The notes under the pieces were generated by a model. It was not told the origin of the DNA, ran no database searches, and saw only the letters and a list, made by a program, of their open reading frames with translations. Both the position numbers and the translations under genes were made by a program. From NCBI GenBank assembly GCA_031308135.1, contig JAHLJT010009355.1, positions 6,633,217 through 6,697,216 on the forward strand: a stretch of DNA of 64,000 bases, in the 5' to 3' direction. The first letter of the stretch is position 1. Each line of letters starts with the position of its first letter. Positions 58,601-64,000 of the stretch are shown here, piece after piece. Source of the stretch: Acheta domesticus (taxonomy: Eukaryota; Arthropoda; Insecta; Orthoptera; Gryllidae).

Positions 58601-61600
58601 TACCCTCCCACTAAAATCACTAAAATAACAAAAACACAATTTGAAACAAATTAAAACTTACCAACCGTATTGTATTGTTTGGAGATGCTCTCAAGGAAAG
58701 ACAATAACCTTTCATGTTTATTTTGCTTCTTGTGAACTATAACTTCTTCCTTGCAGAACACTTACGTATGTGAGTAAGCCGTTACTACACTTTGACTCAA
58801 AGCCAACACACTACCAATTTTCACTTCAACAGACACACTATAGTAACAGAAATGGCACTCTAGCTATATAGGTACTAGATCTGGAAATGCCGTAAAGAAG
58901 AAAGTGATAAGTCGTAAAGCTTTAAAATTATTTCATTATTATAATTTATTTAGATTGCCCACATCACTAGAGCTGGTCTTGCCAGTGTAAACACATCAGC
59001 CTTGGTAATGAAACCTCCCAGGTCTTGCTTATTTTAATTATGTACTATTATTGTTCACAACCCCTGCCACCAAAAGATTCCCCTCAAAACCTCCAACAAA
59101 TTCCATCATACTCTCCACCTCTTTCATTCTGGTTTAAACGATTCCCTTAAGTTGTACCATGATCTATACTTTAGCCATGTTTACAAATTCTTGAAATAAT
59201 TTTGACTGCCCTACATTCATGAACAGACCTTCCTTATCTCCATTGTTACTAGTGTTTGCTTCACAATGTTGCTACTACTGACAGACACACATTAAATTCC
59301 AAGTTCTTAAAGAATCACTAAACTTGAAAACAATTTTGATTTGTAAAATGGAAACAAAAATATACATGTATGTGTGTCTGTGTCCAGAGTGTTTCAATGT
59401 CTTCATTCACTCTGATCATATCCCGTGACCTACATTTTCCATTTCTAATTTCTACTATGGCTATATTACAAATTAGTTTGTAGAAAACACATGTACCTCT
59501 CATTTAATATATCTAAGACATTCTCAATAAATTCAAACAGAAAACAATCCAATATTTTTATATCTTTGAATCCTGTTAATTCCCAAACAAATCTTCCCAT
59601 TACATGGCTAGGTTGCCAATTGTAACACTAATTTGTTACGAGAGTAATATTAAGAGAGGAAGATATTGAGACAAAACTGGCAAAATTTAACTTGATCAAT
59701 GGCTGCATAAATAAACACTTCCGACACACGACCAAAGAAACAAAAATAAGAAACCACAACATAGTAACAAAACCAACTTTACAATATGGCAACAACACAT
59801 GGACACTCAAAACAAAGAGACAGAATAGAGGCAGCCCAAATGAGACCACGAGAGCAGTACTACAAGTATATGAAAAGACAAAATAAGAAATAAAGTAATA
59901 CAGAAAACAAAAACAAAAAATACCTGAAATAGAGAAATACCAGAAAAAATGACAAGAACATATAAAAAGAATGCAAAGAATTAGACTCCCAACATGGAAT
60001 TGAACTACAGAGCAAGAGGAAATAGAGACCCCAGCAGATCAGGAAACACCTTAACTAGTGTAAGGGAATACTGGAATCAGTGAACAAGTCGTTGAACTTA
60101 AATCTCACTGGTGGTGTTGATAAGTAACACCCATGTATTATGAACATATTACAGCAGTCATGATACAAAGTACAGACACTAACTTCTGTTAGGAAATTGA
60201 AGAGTTCCTCTAAAAAGAACTGTTCATTATTAGAACTATAAGAAAGAATTCTTATTTTAAGCTATTTTTGTGTCAACATTTGTGTATTAATAAACCAAGC
60301 ATCAATGGAGCTAGTATTTATCTTTAGAGAAGTGTTAAAATAATATTAATCACTCACGATTCTGTTGTTTTTGGTCGATACATTTCAAGCTCATCTTCAA
60401 GATCACTGACCCGTGCCTTGAGTTCATTTCTCTCATGGAGTATTTCTTTTAATTCTGCAGTTGTGAATCTTGGACGATTAGGATCATCCAAATCATAAAC
60501 TGCTTTATTTGTCAAGTCCGGAACTTCTGACTGCAAAAAATATTTAACAGATAGCTTTTATTTGAGCTAAAACATTCATTTTAGACCAAAAGTAATTATA
60601 AGTTCTCCAAAATTGATAGTAAGAGTAGTAAAACAAAATCCCCTTAAAAATCATTTTAAATGGCAAGTTCTAAGAAATAAGCAATTTAAAGTAGAGAAAT
60701 GTAATGATAGCATAGGCACTCACATTAGATTTGGAAAGATCTTCATTCTCTTTCTGGGCAAGACCGAGCCTTTGCCGCAACATACTCAATTCTCTATGCT
60801 GATCTTGTAACTGAGCAAGAAAATCTGCCCGCTCATCAATAAGACCTCGCACTTGGGTTTGACTCATCCGATGTTTGCGCCGTAATTCCTTGCCCACCAC
60901 AGAAAGCCGTTCCACTTGGGATGACAACTGAAATATCATTTTAAAAAAATTCCTTCACATTGGAATTCAGCAACCATAATAAAACTCGTACATTCATTTG
61001 AATGTACAAATCAAATTATTAAATAGTGCGCTAATGTTAAAAGAAGTATCTGTAAACTCACCCATTTTCAAATTAAGTAACTTTGAGTATGTACCTTATG
61101 ACCAACTACTACTTAAGAAAAAAGATTAAGAAAGGCTGGAAAGAAAACTTAACGTTATTTTACAACTCAAATTAAAGTGCTCAAAACAAGAAAGATGTTT
61201 TGTCAGTAAGCTTTGACATTACAAACATTGAAAAAAGAATATGTTTTAGGGAGAGTAGATCAACACAATCCTTAATAACATTAGTTTAATTAGAAATGTT
61301 TCAACAAACAATAGCAACACTCTGTTAATGTAAATTAGTTTAAAACAGATCTCACAACAGACTGCATTCAGAAATAGCAAATGTGCAATAATCAAAATAA
61401 ATTATATTTTTTGGGGGAAATATAAAGAAAATCAAAATAGAAACATTTTATACCAATTCACTTTTAACAACTCCACATCAATTAAAACTATATCAAACAT
61501 TCAAGACTGACCATTCAATAAAGAAGACAACAGGAGACTGCAAGAAAGACAGGACTCTCCTTATTCCCATACAAGATAAGAAACAAATTGATAATGGATT

Positions 61601-62164
61601 AAATTTGCTGAAGACAATTTGCAGGAAAGATATTTTTCAACTTAAAAGCTTTAAACTAATTTCTTTATAAATACATCATTGCTTTTTTTAACAAAAATCT
61701 TTTCTTATTGCTATGGGGAAATGATGAGAAACTAAAGGAAAATGGTTATAATCTGCCGTAGTAATTTCAACAACATTTACGAAGAATAAAAAAATAGTCT
61801 TTAATGTTTAAGGGTTATTTTAGTTATTCAGATGCATTCACAATCCACACCAATGAGCGAAGAATTGTAATTAAAAAGGAAACATACAAAGGTTTGAACA
61901 CAAGAAACCTTCCAGCACTTACATCTAAGTTAGAGAAAGTGGTTAATTTCAACAGTAACAAACAACTTACAAAATGAAGAAATGGTGTCACAAAAAAACC
62001 ACACAAACTGAAAATACTTTGAGGTAGAACAGATATCCAGGATGAAACTAAGGCTAGAGCATGCAAGAAAGGTACCTGCATAAGGAGAAAAGCAAGACAA
62101 AATGTGTGTCAACAAAGGTCCCCTACTCATTGAAAACAACTTGAAGGTAAGCATAATAAGCCCT

Positions 62165-62197
<33 letters not shown>

Positions 62198-63214
62198 AGG
62201 TATTTAGGAGAGGCAACAAAAATTGCATACAATAATCTTTAAATACAATTTTATGGAAACAAATACTAAAATAATTCAACAAAAGACAGGACTTGAGACA
62301 TCACCTGCCATCCAATAGTAAATTTCACAATGTAAGTAGTTAACAATGCAAAATGTTAGGTCCAACATAAAATACAAATTGTAACTTACACCATCTACTT
62401 CATTAGATTTTGCAACAATTTCTCTATCACGTGCACGAATTTGTTCTCTCTGCTCATCAATTACATTTCGCAGTCTTTGCAGAACAGCAACATCTACATC
62501 AGGACTTGCTGCTTTTGCTGTAAAAAGAAATTAAGAGAGGTAACTTAATTTGAAGAGTACATATAATTCCTATTACATCTGATGTAATTGAAATTACCTC
62601 CATCATCTGGAGATCTATCACTTCGTTCAGCTAATGATGATGAAAGCTTGCGATTCTCCTCTTGTAACCGAGTGACCATTGCTACTAATTCATGTGATTC
62701 TTGTCTCCAATGATCTTCAATTTGTTCTAATTCCTGGGAATTTACAAATAGATAAAAAGTTTCCTTACAAACATTTTTTTTATTAAGTTTTGTTCAGCAA
62801 GTTTGCTGACTTAAACCATAAATAAATTGAAGGTCTTAAAACTGTCTATTTTGACAAGTAGCATAACTCAATGACAGATGACCAACCAAACTGGGGTCAT
62901 AATTCTGAACATACCTTTTCGAACCGCTGTCGATCTTCCGCTTTTTCTATTTTGTCGCTTTCTAATTGAGCGATTCGTGCTTTTAGGTCTTGTACCGTGG
63001 TGTTTTCACGTTCATTTTTCGTGGCTAGTGCTTCTAAATGTTCCAAAGCACTAATCACTTTGGGCATAAGACTAGTCACCGCTTCGGTACCATACGCATC
63101 GATAATCTTTTCAAATTCTTTACCAATTTCCGACGCAATGTCATAAACATCCACTACGGATACTTCGTGTCCGTACTCTTCCATATCTGAAGAAATATCC
63201 AACTGGAGAGGCAT
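49508..63214 (-). CDS. Rilpl: RILP-like Rab effector, eight-exon gene
   Basis: RILP-like proteins are coiled-coil effectors. The RH2 domain of the family binds Rab8/Rab10/Rab36, including LRRK2-phosphorylated forms; they act at the ciliary base and lysosomes. Join of the complement of 49508-49628, 53335-53433, 54261-54431, 60358-60530, 60724-60927, 62390-62517, 62598-62733 and 62915-63214: 443 residues, against about 400 in human RILPL1. Seen: RH1 near the N-terminus (VVDVYDIASEIGKEFEKII, MPKVISALEHLE), a charged coiled coil (residues ~70-255), RH2 (DDPNRPRFTTAELKEIL, HERNELKARV; ~270-300), a Pro-rich linker, GPLPFEPDDAPW and ESGIRKFFRKLFSD at the C-terminus. JIP3/JIP4 share RH1 and RH2 but are three times longer. 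All junction phases agree. Confidence 0.94.
49629..53043 (-). other. RILPL intron 7, main part
   Basis: AT-rich intron. No repeat or gene recognised; short open frames are uninformative. Confidence 0.55.
53044..53101 (-). CDS. Candidate alternative RILPL exon
   Basis: Good acceptor (CCAATCAACCCTGTGCAG) and donor (CTG|GTAAGC). In phase after exon 7 it reads L-ERSSSEEEIGEFGRLLLYL with no stop. As an internal exon (58 bp) it would leave phase 0 and bring a stop early in exon 8; as a terminal exon it continues VSGASEGGE and stops. Either way it would replace the FFRKLF tail. No transcript evidence; could be chance. Confidence 0.35.
53335..53433 (-). CDS. Rilpl: RILPL exon 7
   Basis: Acceptor AATTCAG, donor GTGAGT. 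Encodes PTSEEDDPPVQGPLPFEPDD then APWKKSESGIRK, the conserved segment preceding the basic-hydrophobic tail. 99 bp, phase 2 in and out. Reading through the donor would stop at once (TTG TGA), which supports the splice. Confidence 0.92.
54261..54431 (-). CDS. Rilpl: RILPL exon 6 (Pro-rich linker)
   Basis: Acceptor TCTCCTCCAG, donor GTAAGC. Encodes a basic patch (RGRNRRR) and a Pro/Gly-rich linker (PPFEFPPPSGPGRPSSGPEP). Phase 2 on both sides fits exons 5 and 7. No domain; likely disordered and variable between species. Confidence 0.85.
54432..55434 (-). other. RILPL intron 5, 3' part
   Basis: AT-rich intronic sequence without recognisable features, up to the first LINE fragment. Confidence 0.5.
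55435..56111 (+). pseudogene. LINE ORF 3'-end remnant, frameshifted
   Basis: Two plus-strand frames read as one non-LTR retrotransposon C-terminal region: AAQSQALRTQHYGK, a zinc-knuckle-like C-x2-H segment and HIVSPCPILTKTEYLKR, KWYEH, then after one frameshift (around 55740-55760) NKPDTVIRDLEK, RMWGVKAQVVPIIIRAL and HKITLFGTA. This succession is typical of the tail of a common metazoan non-LTR polyprotein. No reverse transcriptase core remains. Dead copy. Confidence 0.75.
56385..57050 (+). pseudogene. Non-LTR reverse transcriptase remnant
   Basis: Broken reverse-transcriptase fragment with QGSHFGPLLYLLFVN, the catalytic FADD box (FADDLKLYLY at about 56467), then VIFDPKLKFYYHLHY and TLYLTLV further on. 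Several stops and frame changes. Order of motifs fits a jockey/CR1-like LINE. Confidence 0.75.
57560..57712. repeat. Polypurine (GA/GGA-rich) tract
   Basis: About 150 bp of almost pure G/A on the plus strand (GGAAGGAAGG, GAGGGGAAAG motifs), abutting the 138-bp repeat array. Long open frames over it are artefacts. Confidence 0.85.
57715..58490. repeat. ~138-bp tandem array with hairpin monomers
   Basis: About five diverged copies, with GTGAGCTGGCTTGAC-type starts near 57825, 57965, 58103, 58241 and 58379. Each includes an inverted pair (GTGAGCTGG...CCAGCTCAC), then AAGTTAAATTC-GGTTGTAGCTC and TTTATTGCTAATTAATTGCC-like parts. The last segment (58440-58485) runs as an inverted partial copy (CCAGCTCACACCC, TTTTCGCCAATTAATTAGCC). 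Confidence 0.85.
58491..59635 (-). other. RILPL intron 5, unassigned part
   Basis: AT-rich and without recognised gene or repeat. A TAATTAATTAAT-rich patch lies near 58500-58545. Confidence 0.45.
59636..60010 (+). pseudogene. LINE reverse transcriptase C-terminal remnant
   Basis: Plus-strand frame around 59692-59886 reads LINGCINKHFRHTTKETKIR and KPTLQYGNNTWTLK, resembling the post-palm region of RTE-like endonuclease-reverse transcriptases (connection of K-ETK-R...YG-E-W-L). Later parts (about 59925-60000) are frameshifted. Different lineage from the two fragments at 55.4-57.0 kb. Confidence 0.65.
60358..60530 (-). CDS. Rilpl: RILPL exon 5 (RH2)
   Basis: Acceptor TTTTTTGCAG, donor GTGAGT. 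Encodes the RH2 signature DDPNRPRFTTAELKEILHER and NELKARVSDLEDELEMY. In RILPL1/2 this helix pair binds Rab8/Rab10, and a basic residue of the RPRFT segment region contacts the phosphorylated switch. 173 bp, leaves phase 2. Confidence 0.94.
60724..60927 (-). CDS. Rilpl: RILPL exon 4
   Basis: Acceptor TATTTCAG, donor GTGAGT, 68 codons, phase 0. Encodes LSSQVERLSVVGKELRRKHR, then RADFLAQLQDQHRELSMLRQ, a charged heptad coiled coil that continues the dimer region before RH2. Confidence 0.92.
60928..62389 (-). other. RILPL intron 3
   Basis: AT-rich intron containing a ~29-base poly(T) run (62167-62195) followed by GCAGG. That is a strong-looking pyrimidine-AG, but no in-phase exon follows it. Nothing else recognised. 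Confidence 0.6.
62390..62517 (-). CDS. Rilpl: RILPL exon 3
   Basis: Acceptor TTTTTACAG. Encodes SPDVDVAVLQRLRNVIDEQR and EQIRARDREI, the conserved VDxQRDEIRAKDRE coiled-coil block. Two overlapping donors exist; GTAAGT (after GATGGT) restores phase 0 required by exon 4 and is chosen over the GTGTAA two bases earlier. Confidence 0.92.
62598..62733 (-). CDS. Rilpl: RILPL exon 2
   Basis: Acceptor TTCCCAG, donor GTAATT. Encodes ELEQIEDHWRQESHELVAM and TRLQEENRKLSSSLAERSD, matching the family coiled-coil block (VEDxWRxE...LQEENxxL). 136 bp, leaves phase 1. Confidence 0.92.
62915..63214 (-). CDS. Rilpl: RILPL exon 1 (start, RH1)
   Basis: Starts ATGCCTCTCCAGTTGG. An upstream GTG continues the frame for seven codons, but an in-frame TGA lies just before it, so ATG at 63214 is the first possible start; Met11 (MEEYGHE) is a less likely alternative. 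Encodes the RH1 domain (DVYDIASEIGKEFEKIIDAY, LMPKVISALEHLEAL) and the start of the coiled coil, ending RFEK at donor GTATGT. 100 codons, phase 0. Confidence 0.92.
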
Positions 63215-63640
63215 GAAGCTACGAATTTCTTTCACACCTCATATGGACAAATCCCCAGACTTCTCCTCGCCTCGCCCCGGCTGCTCGGCGCTCGCTCCTG
63301 CTGGCTGACCAGACTGATGACAGCACGTAGTTCCCACAAAAAACACAGCGCTCATGTATGCTGATTAATGCTTGGTCGTGTAAGACAGTTCTTACATAAA
63401 TAAACTCCTTTCTCGGTTTATTCTGCCATTTTATGACGAGAGATTCACGACAATCCGTATTTCACAATTTTCACGAACACATTCAGCATCGTTTATGACC
63501 TCTCCTACCTTGACATCCCGTTGCAATACAATTTAGGTTAGGCTATTCACTTCCGGAAGGTGCTGCCTCATTTGGTGACCAATAGAACTACAAGCGAGGC
63601 AAATTTCAGCACTTTGAAAGAGAATTATCTCCACTTGCAT
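63215..63640 (-). promoter_or_regulatory. RILPL 5' UTR and promoter region
   Basis: GC-richer segment upstream of the RILPL ATG (63240-63320), then AT-rich. No TATA box in a convincing position. Transcription start not determinable. Confidence 0.4.
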
Positions 63641-64000
63641 GACTAATGTAGCGTTAAGAACTCATACTCGGCTCACTGGGCACAGGCCAGGTATAGGAGG
63701 ATACTTGGACGATGACGTTCGCCCATCATTACGTCACGAGGGAATGGAAGCGTTTCTTTCACGAATATGCAAAATATTTCCTTGGCCTTTTCGGTTAATT
63801 TTGGGGTGTTTCAGATTTAATTTAAAGAAAATGGGCAAATGGTTTAAAAGCAAATTTTATTATATCTGCAAAATACATTTCTTTCATTCAAGTACTTTTC
63901 ATAACATATTACAAAAAATTGCATATTAATCATGCCGTCAATCAATATGATGTCCTTACTGATAACACAATCACTTTCAGTCCATCAATTCATCAGTATT
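63641..64000. other. Upstream flank of RILPL
   Basis: A 96-codon plus-strand open frame (63639-63929) has no recognisable motif. I see nothing supportable. Confidence 0.35.

Noticed and set aside
62167..62200. Poly(T) followed by GCAG as a splice acceptor
   Set aside because: No conserved or in-phase exon follows it, and RILPL exon 3 to exon 4 phases already agree.
63215..63235. GTG at 63235 as RILPL start
   Set aside because: An alternative start codon is not expected in an animal gene; ATG at 63214 follows an in-frame stop and is adequate.

Overview
This is a window of an animal nuclear genome, most likely an insect. Two spliced, same-strand (minus) protein genes with canonical GT-AG introns are spread over long AT-rich DNA with small GC-rich islands, tRNA-derived SINEs, MITEs, hAT-like elements and decayed LINEs. 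No bacterial-style operon, CRISPR array or rRNA was seen. The single RILPL gene with a GIRKFFRKLF-type C-terminus and the overall repeat landscape suggest an arthropod; the species cannot be fixed from the sequence alone.

Gene 1 (positions 41080 down to 1491) encodes nucleoredoxin, a thioredoxin-fold oxidoreductase. Seven exons were placed by splice sites and by order of the family motifs: 40661-41080, 21149-21412, 17442-17543, 6691-6888, 3097-3187, 1804-1925 and 1491-1721. They sum to 1428 bp, or 475 residues plus stop. The WCPPC active site is assembled across intron 2 (Trp ends exon 2, CPPC opens exon 3). Exons 3 and 4 carry a +1 and a -1 indel that compensate each other, so the reading frame stays open but about 38 residues of the central thioredoxin domain are replaced. 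This is either assembly error or a real lesion. The 5' exons are very GC-rich and the 3' exons AT-rich.

Gene 2 (63214 down to 49508) encodes a RILP-like (RILPL) Rab effector. Eight exons were resolved: 62915-63214, 62598-62733, 62390-62517, 60724-60927, 60358-60530, 54261-54431, 53335-53433 and 49508-49628. They total 1332 bp, or 443 residues plus stop, with all phases agreeing. A well-formed candidate alternative exon (53044-53101) lies in its last intron.

Repeats by region. Nucleoredoxin intron 4 ends in a 23-bp minisatellite beside exon 4. Intron 3 holds a MITE, SINEs, a three-copy family carrying (GTCC)n and several GC islands. Intron 2 has a 62-bp triplication beside the exon 3 acceptor and a direct duplication beside the exon 2 donor. 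Intron 1 holds a ~222-bp satellite that contains the tRNA-like head of the local SINE, plus SINEs, two hAT-like elements, a 761-bp element with nested inverted repeats, foldback elements and a GGGGC repeat. A TA-flanked 253-bp MITE sits just upstream of the nucleoredoxin start codon. RILPL intron 5 contains three LINE fragments and a 138-bp tandem array whose monomers each carry a hairpin.

The two genes have no evident functional link beyond adjacency. The most notable items are the compensating indels, the SINE-derived satellite and the candidate alternative RILPL exon.
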